A DNA stretch of 64,000 nt from Bradyrhizobium sp. 141 (GCF_023074055.1 NZ_JADPKR010000025.1:175820-239819), one strand, 5' to 3'; positions 40,574 through 50,282 are shown, numbered from the stretch's first letter. A program made the numbers and translations. Notes: a model not told the origin generated them from the letters alone.

Positions 40574-41293
40574 TCATTTTGGTTTACTTGCACCAGGCAA
40601 TTGCAAGGGCGGCGCCCCGCCGGGCTTGCCCGAACCGCAATCGTTGCCGCCCTGCGGCAGCAGGGCCTGAACCCGGCCGTTGTCGGATTCCACCCGCGAC
40701 ACGCCGGTCGTCATGTCGACCATCAAACGGTCGCCGCGCAGCACGTTCTTGCACTGCGTCAGAACCACCTGGCCGCCACCGCCGAGCATGGTGATGAGAT
40801 TGGTTCTGGTATCGAACACGGCGGTCTCGCCGGTTACCACCTGATCCTTCTGGGTGACCACGACGTTGCCGCGCGCCTCCAGCCGCTTGATCGAGGAACT
40901 GCCGCCCGGACCCGGCTGCGCCGACTGCATCGGCGCCGACTTCGCGCCCTTCGCCGCCGGCTGCGGCGTCGCGGGCTTGTCCGCGCCCGAGTCGTAAAAC
41001 ACCACCAGCGTCTTCGAGGTCATGGTGGTGTCGCCCTGCACGACCTTCACATTGCCGGCGAAGGTCGCCTCCTTCTTCTTGTCGCGCATCTCGAGCGAGG
41101 CGGCTTCGATCTGGATCGGCTGGTCGCGGTTCTGCGAAAAGCCCTGCATCGCGTTGGGCACGCCCTGCATCGTGCTCTGCGCGATGGCCGCACCGCCAGC
41201 GACCAGCGCGATACCGACCGCAAGTGCAGCCGCGCTGATGATGGCGCACCGCTTGTTGTCGCTGCGCGAAAAAGGCTTGGTCATGAAAATCAT
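40574..41293 (-). CDS. lptA: LPS transport periplasmic protein LptA
   Basis: This 239-aa OstA/LptA-domain protein has an N-terminal membrane or signal segment (AAALAVGIALVAGGAAIAQ). The beta-jellyroll includes FAGNVKVVQGDTTMTSKTLV and DRLMVDMTTGVSRVESD. It forms the periplasmic bridge for LPS. A low-complexity Pro/Ala linker lies within the domain (about residues 105-130). The ATG at 41293 overlaps the lptC stop (ATGA); an in-frame ATG at 41284 is also possible. Confidence 0.92.
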   Translation of the reverse strand: MIFMTKPFSRSDNKRCAIISAAALAVGIALVAGGAAIAQSTMQGVPNAMQGFSQNRDQPIQIEAASLEMRDKKKEATFAGNVKVVQGDTTMTSKTLVVFYDSGADKPATPQPAAKGAKSAPMQSAQPGPGGSSSIKRLEARGNVVVTQKDQVVTGETAVFDTRTNLITMLGGGGQVVLTQCKNVLRGDRLMVDMTTGVSRVESDNGRVQALLPQGGNDCGSGKPGGAPPLQLPGASKPK

Positions 41294-42018
41294 CTTGAGT
41301 TGGCAGATTTGTTCTGAGGCGTACGTGTCTTCGCCGGCGGCGCGGGCTCGGGTGGTGCAGGCTGCGCGGCGGCGGGCTCCTCCAGCTTGTCCAGATGCAT
41401 CACCACATTGCCCTCGAAGCGGATGACGTCGCCGCCTTCGGTGATGCGTAAGCGGTCAGCGGTCAGCGTGCCGTTGGTCAACTTGACGTCGACATGCTCG
41501 TCCGAGGAGACCGTGCCCTTGTTCATGTCGACGAAGGCAGAGTTCAGCCGCGCCTCATAGCCGGTGGAGGTGCGCAGGAAGATGTCCTTGTGCAGATCGA
41601 GCTGCTGCTGCTTGTTGTCGAAGCGGCCGGTGCGGGCATCGAGGAACAGGGTGGATTGATCCTCCATCAGCACTTTCGCGCGCAGGTCCTTGAGATCGAC
41701 GTGATCCGGGTCGGTGATGTCCTGGGTCGCGGTCTTGGCCCAGAGCTCGTAGGGGCGCTGGTCCGGCGTGAAGCCGGCCAGATGCGGCGACTCCATGGTG
41801 ATCTTGGTGCCCGACACCACCATGTTTTCGACGGTGAGCGGCAGCTCCGGAATCCGGAATTTGTTGAAGAACGCGATGTAGATGATCACGGCCATGGCCA
41901 CGACCACCATCGCCGGCACCGAGACGCGCAGAATCCGCACCAGGCGGCTGTGGCGCGCCGCGCTGGCGAACTTCGCCGCAAGCGCGGCGTCGTAGGTGGG
42001 ATTGTGGGCCGAATTCAC
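41290..42018 (-). CDS. lptC: LPS export ABC transporter periplasmic protein LptC
   Basis: This 242-aa protein has one N-terminal transmembrane anchor (about residues 29-48, RVSVPAMVVVAMAVIIYIAF). A periplasmic LptC domain follows, with conserved MESPHLAGFTPDQRPYELWA and AFVDMNKGTVSSDEHVDVKL. A Pro/Ala-rich tail is present. It links LptBFG to LptA. It overlaps lptA by 4 bp. RNase D lies upstream in the same direction with a 135-bp gap. Confidence 0.92.
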   Translation of the reverse strand: MNSAHNPTYDAALAAKFASAARHSRLVRILRVSVPAMVVVAMAVIIYIAFFNKFRIPELPLTVENMVVSGTKITMESPHLAGFTPDQRPYELWAKTATQDITDPDHVDLKDLRAKVLMEDQSTLFLDARTGRFDNKQQQLDLHKDIFLRTSTGYEARLNSAFVDMNKGTVSSDEHVDVKLTNGTLTADRLRITEGGDVIRFEGNVVMHLDKLEEPAAAQPAPPEPAPPAKTRTPQNKSANSR

Positions 42019-42153
42019 CTGGGTTCCTGAGGTGTCGCTCGCCTGTTCCGGTTGAAGGGCGCCCCATTGTACCCGGCGGCGCCAAAATATGCAGCCCGCG
42101 ACAGGCTGTTACGAAAGTGTCCGAAACGGGGCGACAACTCCGTCCAAGAGGGC

Positions 42154-42768
42154 TCAGGAGTGCGCGAAAATGTCCTCTTCCTCCCAGCCCTGGAGATCGA
42201 GCAGGGCACGGGTCGGCAGGAAATCGAAACAGGCCTTGGCCAGCTGAGTACGGCCTTCCCGCACCAGCATGGCGTCGAGCCGCTCGCGGAGGGCATGCAG
42301 ATGCAGCACGTCGGAGGCGGCATAGGCGAGCTGCGGCTCGGTCAGGCTGTCGGATCCCCAGTCGCTTGACTGCTGCTGCTTGGAGAGGTCGACATTGAGC
42401 ACCTCGCGCACGAGGTCCTTGAGGCCATGGCGGTCGGTATAGGTGCGGATCAGGCGGGAGGCGATCTTGGTGCAGTAGATCGGCCCGGTCATGACGCCAA
42501 AAGTCTGGTACAGCACCGCGACGTCGAACCGCGCAAAGTGGAAGATCTTGGTGATCTCAGGATTGGCCAGCAGCGCCTTCAGGTTCGGCGCGTCGGTGTG
42601 CCCCTTGGGGATCTGCACCACGTCGGCGCTGCCGTCGCCTGGCGAGAGCTGCACCACGCAGAGCCGGTCACGGTGCGGGTTCAGCCCCATGGTCTCGGTA
42701 TCGATCGCCACCGCTCCGGTGTAGCGGGACAGGTCCGGCAGGTCGCCGCGATGCAGGCGTACGGTCAT
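42154..42768 (-). CDS. rnd: Ribonuclease D (short, exonuclease domain only)
   Basis: This 204-aa DEDDy 3'-5' exoribonuclease has Exo I in AIDTETMGLNPHRD, Exo II in IFHFARFDVAVLYQ and Exo III in LAYAASDVLHLHAL (Y-x3-D). The HRDC domains of E. coli RNase D (about 375 aa) are absent, as in many alphaproteobacteria. A role in tRNA 3' maturation is family knowledge. It is upstream of lptC and co-directional. Confidence 0.93.
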   Translation of the reverse strand: MTVRLHRGDLPDLSRYTGAVAIDTETMGLNPHRDRLCVVQLSPGDGSADVVQIPKGHTDAPNLKALLANPEITKIFHFARFDVAVLYQTFGVMTGPIYCTKIASRLIRTYTDRHGLKDLVREVLNVDLSKQQQSSDWGSDSLTEPQLAYAASDVLHLHALRERLDAMLVREGRTQLAKACFDFLPTRALLDLQGWEEEDIFAHS

Positions 42769-42872
42769 GGCGTTTCAAAACCTCGGGTCGGATCGGTGCG
42801 TCGGCACAATAACGAATTCGGATTGCCCGCGATGTAGCCATTGCCGGCGAGCCGCGCAAGCACGGGGTTCGG

Positions 42873-44195
42873 TCAGATTGCCGCCAGCATGATGCAGATC
42901 ATCGCCGCGACCGTGATGCGGCTGGCGCCGTCGCGGAAGGTGTAGAGAATCGGATCATCCGGCATCTCGCGGCGATGCGCCATCATCAGGGCGCGGCCGA
43001 ACCAGTAGAGCAGCAGCGGGTTGAGCAGCCACAGCATCCAGGGCCGGCTGTACAGCGGCGTGACCGCGCTCGAGGAGACGTAGAGCGAGAACACGGTCAC
43101 CGCGTTCATCGCGCTCGCCGCCGCCATCGCGGCGATGACATGCAGATCGGTGACGCGATAGTCGCGGTTGGAAGGATCGGCAAGGCCCGCGCTCTCGCGC
43201 ATGCTGAGCTCGCTGAAGCGCTTGATCAGCGCCAGCGAGGTGAACACGAACAGCGAGAAGATCAGCAGCCATTCCGACAGCACCACGCCGACGCCGACCG
43301 CGCCGGCCACGATTCGAAGCGTGTAGAGACCGGCGAGCGTGACGATGTCGACCAGCATCTTGCGCTTGAGCACGAGCGAATAGGCGATCGTGGTGGCGAG
43401 ATAGCCCCCGAGCACGCCGAGGAACAGCGGCGAGATGCAGAGGGAGGCGGCGACCGCGAACAGCCACAGCGCGGGGATCGCAAGCAGCGCGGACGAGATC
43501 GGCAAGTCGCCGGCCGCGAGCGCGCGATGGCGCTTGGTCGGATGCTGCCGGTCGGCCGAAAGATCGAGAAGATCGTTCATCAGATAGGCGCCGGACGCGC
43601 AGGCCGAGAACGCCAGGAACGCCAGCAGCGCGGAGCCGAAGCTGGCAAGGTTCAGCTGATGCGCGGTGATGACAGGCACGAACACCAGCGTGTTCTTGGC
43701 GTATTGATAGACGCGCAGCGCTTTCGCCCAGGTCTTGAAGCCGGCTCTGCTTCTGTCGCGATTTTCGACGTGGTCGATGGAGGCACGATCGAACGGCAGG
43801 CTGCCCGCAGCGAGGTCGGCCGGCGTCACCACGCCGTCGAAGCCGAGATGCGTCGCGATACCGGCGGCATGCTCGGCGAAACGATGCGCGACCAAGTAGA
43901 TCTTCTCGCCCCGCGCCCGCGCCGCCAGCGCCCGGTTCAGCAGGTCGGAATCATAGGGCAGATGGGCGTAGTCGATCTCGGCCCGCGCCAGGATGTCGGT
44001 GAGCGCCGCCATGCCCGGTCGCCCGCCGGCACCGAAGCGGGCGAGCATGAGGGCGGGCCGGCTGAAGAGCGCTTCCATCAGCAGCTCGGAGCGCAACAGC
44101 GCGCCTTCGAGATCGATGACGAGCGTCCGCACAGCCACCGCCGTTGCCGACGGCGTGGACGCGCCAGAATCATACTGCCGGGCAGGCTGCTCCAT
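42873..44195 (-). CDS. UbiA-family prenyltransferase with N-terminal HAD domain (decaprenyl-phosphate phosphoribosyltransferase-like)
   Basis: This protein of about 440 aa begins with a HAD-like segment (about 1-150; DLEGALLRSELLMEALF). A multi-membrane UbiA domain follows with two Asp-rich motifs; MNDLLDLSADRQHPTKRHRA is the N-D-x-x-D pattern of decaprenyl-phosphate 5-phosphoribosyltransferases. Mycobacterial Rv3806c and Azorhizobium NoeC-like proteins use phosphoribose this way. In the HAD part the catalytic D-x-D reads DLEG, so phosphatase activity is doubtful. The frame opens to 44285, but the first 30 residues look non-coding and ATG 44195 fits the family. DprE1/DprE2-like genes at 61.7-63.8 kb would supply the next steps. 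Confidence 0.85.
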   Translation of the reverse strand: MEQPARQYDSGASTPSATAVAVRTLVIDLEGALLRSELLMEALFSRPALMLARFGAGGRPGMAALTDILARAEIDYAHLPYDSDLLNRALAARARGEKIYLVAHRFAEHAAGIATHLGFDGVVTPADLAAGSLPFDRASIDHVENRDRSRAGFKTWAKALRVYQYAKNTLVFVPVITAHQLNLASFGSALLAFLAFSACASGAYLMNDLLDLSADRQHPTKRHRALAAGDLPISSALLAIPALWLFAVAASLCISPLFLGVLGGYLATTIAYSLVLKRKMLVDIVTLAGLYTLRIVAGAVGVGVVLSEWLLIFSLFVFTSLALIKRFSELSMRESAGLADPSNRDYRVTDLHVIAAMAAASAMNAVTVFSLYVSSSAVTPLYSRPWMLWLLNPLLLYWFGRALMMAHRREMPDDPILYTFRDGASRITVAAMICIMLAAI

Positions 44196-44488
44196 CCGAA
44201 AAACGCTCTGACTTGCCGCAAACTGACCGGCCCAAAGGGATGGCCGGGGAGCAGGGAAATGGACGGCCGCGAGCCTAGGAGGCATTCGCTAAGGGCGGCT
44301 TAATTCAGCCGTAGCAGGGAAAAGCGGGTGAGCGCCGGGCCCAATCGGTCTGCCCGGCTGTTGCAGGGATCCCACAACCTCGCGCCGCCCTCACATTCCG
44401 GCACGATCTGCGCCGTGCGCCCCGTGAAAATCGTCCCTGCCCACCCCATCTGCCAGTTTCCTCCCCGCTTCCGACGAAATCGAGACCC

Positions 44489-45760
44489 ATGACCGAACAG
44501 ACGCTCGCTGCGCCTATCGACGATCCATCGGAGCGCCCGCGCGGCTTCTCGCGCTACCAGGCGCTTCTCATTGCGCTGCTCGCGTTCACGCAGTTCACGA
44601 TCATCCTCGACTTCATCATCATGTCGCCGCTCGGCGCCATCCTGATGCCCGCGCTCGACATCACGGCGGGGCAATTCGGCGTCGCGGTGTCGGCCTACGC
44701 GTTCAGTGCGGGCATTTCGGGGGTGCTGGCCGCCGGCTTTGCCGATCGCTTCGATCGCAAGCGCCTGCTGCTGTTCTTCTATGTCGGCTTCACGCTCGGC
44801 ACCATGCTCTGCGCCGCGGCGCCGAACTACCACGTGCTGCTGCTCGGCCGGATCGTGACCGGATTGTTCGGCGGCGTGATCGGCTCGGTCGTGCTGGCCA
44901 TCGTCACCGATTTGTTCGCGCTGCATTTGCGCGGCCGCGTGATGGGCTTCATCCAGACGGCCTTCGCCGCGAGCCAGGTGCTCGGCATTCCGGCCGGGCT
45001 GTTTCTCGCCAATCACTGGAGCTGGCATGTCTGCTTCATCGCGATCGTCATCGTGTCGATCGCGGCGATCATCATCATCGCCTTCGCGATGGAGCCGGTC
45101 GATGCGCATCTGAAGCTGAGGCAGGACAGAAACCCGTTCCGCCACCTGGTCGCGACGATCGGTGAGCCGCGCTACACGCTGGCCTTTGCCGTCACGACAT
45201 TGCTGGCGACCGGCGGATACATGCTGATGCCGTTCTCCAGCGCCTTCACCGTGCACAATCTCGGCATCGACCTCACGCATCTGCCGACGATCTACCTCGT
45301 CTCCGGCCTGTTCAGCATCGTCACGGGGCCGCTGGTCGGCAGGGCGAGCGATGCGTTCGGCAAATACCCGACCTTCGTCTTCGGCTGCGTGATGACCGTG
45401 GTCATGGTGCTGATCTACACCCATCTCGGCCCCGTCTCGCTCGTGACCGCGATCACCGTCAACGTGCTGATGTTCGTCGGCATCTTTTCACGGATGATCC
45501 CGTCGCAGGCCCTGATGTCGGCAATCCCCGATTCCACCCAGCGCGGATCATTCAGCGCGGTCAGCGCCTCGCTCCAGCAGCTCTCCGGCGGCCTCGGCTC
45601 GGTGCTCGCCGGCGCGATCATCGCGCAAGGGCCCGACGGCTCGCTGATCCATTTCGACCGGATCGGCTACGTCGTCGTCACGACGACGATCGTCACGCTG
45701 GTGATGATGTATTTTGTGCAGAAGGCGGTGCGGGAGCGCGCGGGGAAGCGGGTGGTGTGA
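44489..45760 (+). CDS. Major facilitator superfamily transporter
   Basis: This 423-aa protein has 12 predicted membrane segments. MFS motif A is the loop GFADRFDRKRLLLF between helices 2 and 3, and motif B-like GRIVTGLFGGVIGSVV follows in the helix 4 region. It is probably a drug/H+ or sugar exporter of the DHA1 type; the substrate cannot be read from sequence. It is divergent from the UbiA gene with about 290 bp between them and is the last host gene before the island. Confidence 0.88.
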   Translation: MTEQTLAAPIDDPSERPRGFSRYQALLIALLAFTQFTIILDFIIMSPLGAILMPALDITAGQFGVAVSAYAFSAGISGVLAAGFADRFDRKRLLLFFYVGFTLGTMLCAAAPNYHVLLLGRIVTGLFGGVIGSVVLAIVTDLFALHLRGRVMGFIQTAFAASQVLGIPAGLFLANHWSWHVCFIAIVIVSIAAIIIIAFAMEPVDAHLKLRQDRNPFRHLVATIGEPRYTLAFAVTTLLATGGYMLMPFSSAFTVHNLGIDLTHLPTIYLVSGLFSIVTGPLVGRASDAFGKYPTFVFGCVMTVVMVLIYTHLGPVSLVTAITVNVLMFVGIFSRMIPSQALMSAIPDSTQRGSFSAVSASLQQLSGGLGSVLAGAIIAQGPDGSLIHFDRIGYVVVTTTIVTLVMMYFVQKAVRERAGKRVV

Positions 45761-45870
45761 GGGGCGGGCCGACCTGCTCACCAGGGGACCATAGCCGCGT
45801 CGATGCATGGATCGCCGGTGGCCATCTCGACTGATCGGAAGCGGCCCCATTTTGCGTCAAAACTTGCAAA

Positions 45871-45888
45871 ATGGTGCCCAGGAAAGGA
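45871..45888. other. Left attachment site (attL)
   Basis: The 18-bp ATGGTGCCCAGGAAAGGA is identical to the tRNA-Leu 3' end at 60357-60374. It stands alone here with no tRNA attached, as expected for the distal end of a tRNA-targeted element. The 376 bp from the MFS stop to the first island gene carry no supported gene. Confidence 0.9.
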
Positions 45889-45949
45889 TTGCATCGGCCA
45901 AAAATTTACGACCGTGTTATCAACGACTTAACCGTTACCGGCCTTTAGC

Positions 45950-45960
45950 ATGTTACACAG
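45950..45960. other. Candidate integrase arm-type site (left)
   Basis: ATGTTACACAG lies 62 bp inside attL. The same TGTTACAC core occurs twice at 60269-60292, next to the right end. Repeated short motifs inside both ends fit arm-type integrase or excisionase binding sites. Confidence 0.4.
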
Positions 45961-46136
45961 CTTCGTGACAAGCTTTCCCCGCATCCAAGCAATTTTCTCC
46001 ATCAAGGCGTTTAGCCCGCCTCCCCAGTTTGAAAGGTCATTTCGAAGCGAGGGCGGTGGGGATATGGACGCCGATGATAGACAGCACATCCGATGCACGT
46101 TATGCGTGTTGCGCAGGCTGGGGAGAGAAACGGATA

Positions 46137-46901
46137 ATGGCGCTTCACGTGCGGCCGGACCATTTACCCGAGATTATCTATGATAAAATCCAGAGGGACC
46201 TATCCCCCGAATTGCTAAGAAATAACCTCTTAGATGCATGCGAGGCTGCGGGCGAAGCCAGCATGATTGCCGAGTTCGATGCACATTGTGAGCGCAATCC
46301 TCTTGCTGGAGGCAGCGTCGCGTTGTCACCGGGTGAGTTGTTGGGTCACGTAAAGCCGGAGCAGAGAACAATTGCTCACGTTGCACGAGAGCTTAGTATC
46401 GATCCGGCGGAGGTAGCGTCGTTGTTCCAGGGCTTGGCCGGTGAGCTGACCAAGGTTGATAACGAATTGGCATCGGAGTGGTTTACCGAAGAGATCGTCA
46501 ATGGGCAGGGTCAGCGCATAAGTCTCGCACGAAGAATTGCTTGGCTTTTTCGGACAGACCCTCCCGCCCAAGATCCTTTCCTGTGTGACGTCGAATGCTT
46601 ACCCTGGAATCTTGGGCTGCCGGTTTGTGCGAATCTTCCCGGTAGAACCCCGCCCTCCGCAAGCCTGGACTGCATCGGATTTCGCGTGCCGGCTTCTTGC
46701 GTCACCAACGCAAGCCAACCGACCGTCTTTGATGCGGGCTTCGAGGCCGCCCTGCACTACTGGTCACCCGGCGGCAAGACTGTCCCTCATCCTCATCGCC
46801 CCGTTGGTTGTTCGGGAGCGTTCGATGAAATCGTAGCGGAAACACCTATGTTACGAGAGGTGTCGTCGGAATTCGTACGCTTTAAGAGCAAAGTCTCGTG
46901 A
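46137..46901 (+). CDS. Island operon gene A, unknown function
   Basis: I do not recognise this 254-aa protein. It starts MALHVRPDHLPEIIYDKIQRDLS; the ATG at 46137 has GGAGAG upstream, whereas the frame extends to 46029 with poor coding character. The middle holds a helical segment (TIAHVARELSIDPAEVASLF) that could be a helix-turn-helix. The C-terminal half has scattered Cys and the His-rich SPGGKTVPHPHRPVG. No membrane segment is present. It overlaps gene B by 1-4 bp, so it is the first gene of a coupled A-B-C operon ending in a KaiC-like ATPase. Base composition is lower in GC than flanking host genes. Confidence 0.75.
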   Translation: MALHVRPDHLPEIIYDKIQRDLSPELLRNNLLDACEAAGEASMIAEFDAHCERNPLAGGSVALSPGELLGHVKPEQRTIAHVARELSIDPAEVASLFQGLAGELTKVDNELASEWFTEEIVNGQGQRISLARRIAWLFRTDPPAQDPFLCDVECLPWNLGLPVCANLPGRTPPSASLDCIGFRVPASCVTNASQPTVFDAGFEAALHYWSPGGKTVPHPHRPVGCSGAFDEIVAETPMLREVSSEFVRFKSKVS

Positions 46902-47767
46902 TGGCCAAAGAACGGAAAAACAATCTGACCATGACGATCCAAGTCGCCATCAACGATCACGTGGCTGGGGTGGAGGACCCAAAAGGCTTCTCCAAACTGG
47001 ACGTGCTGTTGGCGACTCTCGTCGACGGGCAAATACCCAAAGATCTCTTGGAGGCTTCCCTTCTGCAAATCTTGCCGAACGTCCAGCCTGCCGGCGAGAG
47101 GGCGTGGGAAGCCTTGCGATTGATCGTTGAAGGCGCAAAGATCAAATCAGCCACACTTTCGACCGCTGTAATGCGGGTTCTTGATCAACAAAAAGAACCT
47201 TCGGATGGCCTTGCGCGATTCCAAGCTTTCTTAGTCGTTAGGGCTTTGGGTGGTACGTTAGTGCGTCGTCGGTTGGATGAAGAGCGCACGCTCTATTCCG
47301 AGCATCGTCCGCTCTGGGTCGATCTTGTCGTCTCCTCCCTGAAGGGGATGCCCGATCACATCGTTGCGCTCCTCGAACAACAGGCGAGCCAAGGGGCAGC
47401 ACAATTCACTTGGCGAGATATCATCCGTCGCTTGCCATTCCTGTTTCGCTTGTTGGGCGATGACTTCAATCGAGCCATTGTCCGGATAACCCACGCGATC
47501 CCGGACGCGGCGGGCAAAGCAAAGCTCGCTGCAATCGTAAATAAGTCTTTCAACATCAACCCGCTTGTTGAGCAGAACCCGAACTTAGAAGATCAACAGG
47601 CGCCCCAAAAGAAGTTCGGCCGATTTTCACGCTTGACCCGCTCTGCAGCCCGAGGGGCGCGTGCGTCGCACAGCATGGACCGCGTGTTTAAGGACGTGTT
47701 GTCAGCCGGCATGTCCGACTTGAGGAATCAAAAAAATATTCAGGCGGCCTACGGAAATCATCCATGA
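46901..47767 (+). CDS. Island operon gene B, unknown function
   Basis: I do not recognise this 288-aa, mostly helical protein. An N-terminal segment resembles a short beta strand pair (NLTMTIQVAINDHVAGVEDP). A helical body follows, and a basic C-terminal tail (KKFGRFSRLTRSAARGARAS) could bind nucleic acid or membrane surfaces. The ATG at 46901 lies directly on the gene A stop; GTG 46898 is the alternative. Its own stop overlaps the gene C start (ATGA). Strict overlaps on both sides argue for a stoichiometric complex or ordered pathway. No catalytic motif is seen. Confidence 0.75.
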   Translation: MAKERKNNLTMTIQVAINDHVAGVEDPKGFSKLDVLLATLVDGQIPKDLLEASLLQILPNVQPAGERAWEALRLIVEGAKIKSATLSTAVMRVLDQQKEPSDGLARFQAFLVVRALGGTLVRRRLDEERTLYSEHRPLWVDLVVSSLKGMPDHIVALLEQQASQGAAQFTWRDIIRRLPFLFRLLGDDFNRAIVRITHAIPDAAGKAKLAAIVNKSFNINPLVEQNPNLEDQQAPQKKFGRFSRLTRSAARGARASHSMDRVFKDVLSAGMSDLRNQKNIQAAYGNHP

Positions 47768-50265
47768 GGCCCCGCCTAGGCTCAGACGCCTTCTTAGGCT
47801 TCACGCCGTTCGGCAAGGCGTCGAACATCATCCTTGATGGATGGTTCGCTGCAGCTCGGTTATTTACTGAGACGCTTCCTACTGAATGGGAGAATGATCA
47901 TTTTGTTGAATCTGTGAGCGATTGCTTCTCTGGGCTTGGTCGACTCGCGACCTTTAATGATCCACACCTCGCTCAGGGGCCTTACGGAAGTGTTCGTCGC
48001 ACACGAAGTGACAGCAAGCGACGGGCGGTGATCACCCGACCATACTTGCTACTTGCGAATGACTTTAACGAAGAAGCCGTGTTTCACAGTCTTTATGCCG
48101 TCGAGACCGATGGCACGGATAGTTTTAATCGGCCGAGGCAACTACTCTTTTCTCCACTCTACTTTCTAAGACGGATGTTAACGTCGCCGGAATTTCTCAC
48201 TAGCGATGCTTATGCGCACGCAATCATTCGCGCTGAGATTTTTTCACTTAGCTTGGGCTGGCCTGTGCGGCGCCGGCAAGAAGGATCTGCCGAAGACCAG
48301 ATAAAGGAAATAATCGGCTTCGAGCGCGTCGCGGGCTCGTTGCATAAGGCTGAAGCCTATCGCAGCAACGGAGACACCTTCTATCTGGCGGATCAAACCG
48401 ACGTAGTCGTCGGCCATTTGCTCGCCTCTCTCGGCATGGCTTACTATTCTTTTGCGCCAAATTCTTCGACATATACTTCGAAGAGATCGCACGAATTTCC
48501 TATTTGGGGCCGTGATAGTTATGTGGCTGGGAAAGAGCTAGCACCCGCTGATGGGATGACATTCGAGGTTCGCTTTATCGACAACATCGAGCGACTGCCA
48601 TCTGCATCGTCCTTGATGAACTTGCTCGATGGAATCCCGATCCCTATCCCCGGTGCTGACGCTATCTTTGCAGGCGGACTGCGTCTTTCGAAGGCAAGAG
48701 GTGTCGTCGCTCGCGTATCAGGCGCATCGGGCACCGGCAAAACAAGTCTGGCGCTGGGGATTGCCACCGCACTCGCCCCGCTAGGAACGCGCACTTGCTA
48801 TCTATCATGCGAAGAAGATCCACGCGATCTCGCTCAGCGTATCCTTACGCTCACGCCGCCATTCATCGCCCGCACCTCAAGTTTCGCTGGTCGCGAGTTT
48901 TCAGACTGGTTTGCAGCAATTCATCTCGACAGCTCGGACCCCGAAGAGAATCGTGAGCAGATTTTCAACTTCATACAGCACGTACAATCCACGGCCGAAC
49001 AAAATGGCATAGATCTTACTGAAGATCGCTCGCCAGGCTACACGCCCTTCTTTGTTGTTTTGGACGGCGTTCACGAGCTAATTAATCGACCGGCTTTGGA
49101 GGGATCCGACGAAGTCGGTGACATGCGAGAGCTAGTAGAAGCTTTTCGCAAGCTGGGCGTGTTCGTCATGATCTTAACGGCTCAAACTGGAGAAAGAGCG
49201 CTCCAGGAGCTGGACTACCTTGTCGATGTCGTTCTCACGCTGGAGCACGAAGATAGATCCAGTATCGCACAGGAGCCCAAGCGAAAGTTGGTGCTTCATA
49301 AAACCCGCCTCCAGCACTCGTGGCCGGGAGCTCACCATCTACATATCTCGAAGCGTGACGGCATAAAGCTCTATCCGCAGTTACCCGCTCAACTTGAACA
49401 ATTTGCCGGATGGCGATGGCAGGCAATTCGCCGCTCCCGCTATTTCGATATGCTGCTAACCGGAATCCGGCTCGGAACGCCATTGAAGGACGTTCCGCCA
49501 CTCGTTCGCATCTACGAGAAATCTCAGGTCCTGATCTCGGGGAAGGGTAGTTCCGGTAAGGCTGGTTTCGGCCTGAAGCTGTTAGCTTCGCCAATGATCT
49601 CAGAGGACGACAGCGAGCCTGACGTCGGATTGTTTGACGCCGATGGCGTTCGCATGAATAAGCGCCGGATCCTGGTAATCTCGTTTCTATATCCGCCCGA
49701 ATACTACCAAGGCTTGCTGGAGAAGATTGTTCAGCAAACGGCAGATCAACTGTCTTTCGAAACGCAAGAGGCCGAGGTCGAGACCTTGTCTTTCTATCCG
49801 GGTTTTGTCACGCCGGAGGTCTTAGTTTCTAAGATCGTCACAAGGCTTAAGTCCGCCGACCTTCAAGGAATTCCTTTCCACGGCGTGCTGATTGATGGTC
49901 TTCATAACGTTTTTCTTCAATTTCCGCGCCTGCAGGAGAATGTACTGTTCTGGCCTGTTTTGTACGAAACCTTTCGCGTCCTCGGCCTCACAGTCGTGAC
50001 CACTCACACGCATTTCGCGGTTAAGGGCATGGACGCCAATCCGCTCTATGGTGCAGACGTAAATCTAGTCACTCACCGCATCGCGCCTCTGCTCCAAGCA
50101 ATCGTGAACGCGGCGGATTTCTATCTGAACATTTCGCAGCCCGCTGAAGACCAAATCATTAGTTCGCCCATCGAGTTGGTCAGCGCCCTCGCCCAGCCCA
50201 TTCGACAGCAGCCCTATTTCTGGAATTCACAGGCGCTGATGGTAGAAATCCGCTCCCGGCGTTAA
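47764..50265 (+). CDS. Island operon gene C: double-domain KaiC/RecA-like ATPase
   Basis: This 833-aa protein begins with about 285 residues that I do not recognise. A KaiC/RAD55-like domain follows: Walker A GASGTGKTS at 320-328, the KaiC-type catalytic Glu pair in YLSCEEDPRDL (350-351), Walker B FFVVLDGVHEL (D434) and the closing beta segment KTRLQHSWPGAHHLHISK. A second, degenerate copy spans about 585-833. Its Walker A is GKGSSGKA (593-600, Ala replacing Ser/Thr), the Glu pair is lost (VISFLYPPEYY) and Walker B is GVLIDGLHNVF (D711). One active and one inactive lobe is the likely state. It overlaps gene B by 4 bp and converges on the methyltransferase with a 17-bp gap. A defence or signalling role is inference only. 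Confidence 0.85.
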   Translation: MRPRLGSDAFLGFTPFGKASNIILDGWFAAARLFTETLPTEWENDHFVESVSDCFSGLGRLATFNDPHLAQGPYGSVRRTRSDSKRRAVITRPYLLLANDFNEEAVFHSLYAVETDGTDSFNRPRQLLFSPLYFLRRMLTSPEFLTSDAYAHAIIRAEIFSLSLGWPVRRRQEGSAEDQIKEIIGFERVAGSLHKAEAYRSNGDTFYLADQTDVVVGHLLASLGMAYYSFAPNSSTYTSKRSHEFPIWGRDSYVAGKELAPADGMTFEVRFIDNIERLPSASSLMNLLDGIPIPIPGADAIFAGGLRLSKARGVVARVSGASGTGKTSLALGIATALAPLGTRTCYLSCEEDPRDLAQRILTLTPPFIARTSSFAGREFSDWFAAIHLDSSDPEENREQIFNFIQHVQSTAEQNGIDLTEDRSPGYTPFFVVLDGVHELINRPALEGSDEVGDMRELVEAFRKLGVFVMILTAQTGERALQELDYLVDVVLTLEHEDRSSIAQEPKRKLVLHKTRLQHSWPGAHHLHISKRDGIKLYPQLPAQLEQFAGWRWQAIRRSRYFDMLLTGIRLGTPLKDVPPLVRIYEKSQVLISGKGSSGKAGFGLKLLASPMISEDDSEPDVGLFDADGVRMNKRRILVISFLYPPEYYQGLLEKIVQQTADQLSFETQEAEVETLSFYPGFVTPEVLVSKIVTRLKSADLQGIPFHGVLIDGLHNVFLQFPRLQENVLFWPVLYETFRVLGLTVVTTHTHFAVKGMDANPLYGADVNLVTHRIAPLLQAIVNAADFYLNISQPAEDQIISSPIELVSALAQPIRQQPYFWNSQALMVEIRSRR

Positions 50266-50282
50266 CTTCGCCCGCGCGGCGA

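Noticed and set aside
46537..46836. 99-codon frame inside island gene A, considered as sign of a frameshift
   Set aside because: Gene A continues in its own frame to an overlap with gene B, and the alternative frame is Pro/Arg-rich and ends early.
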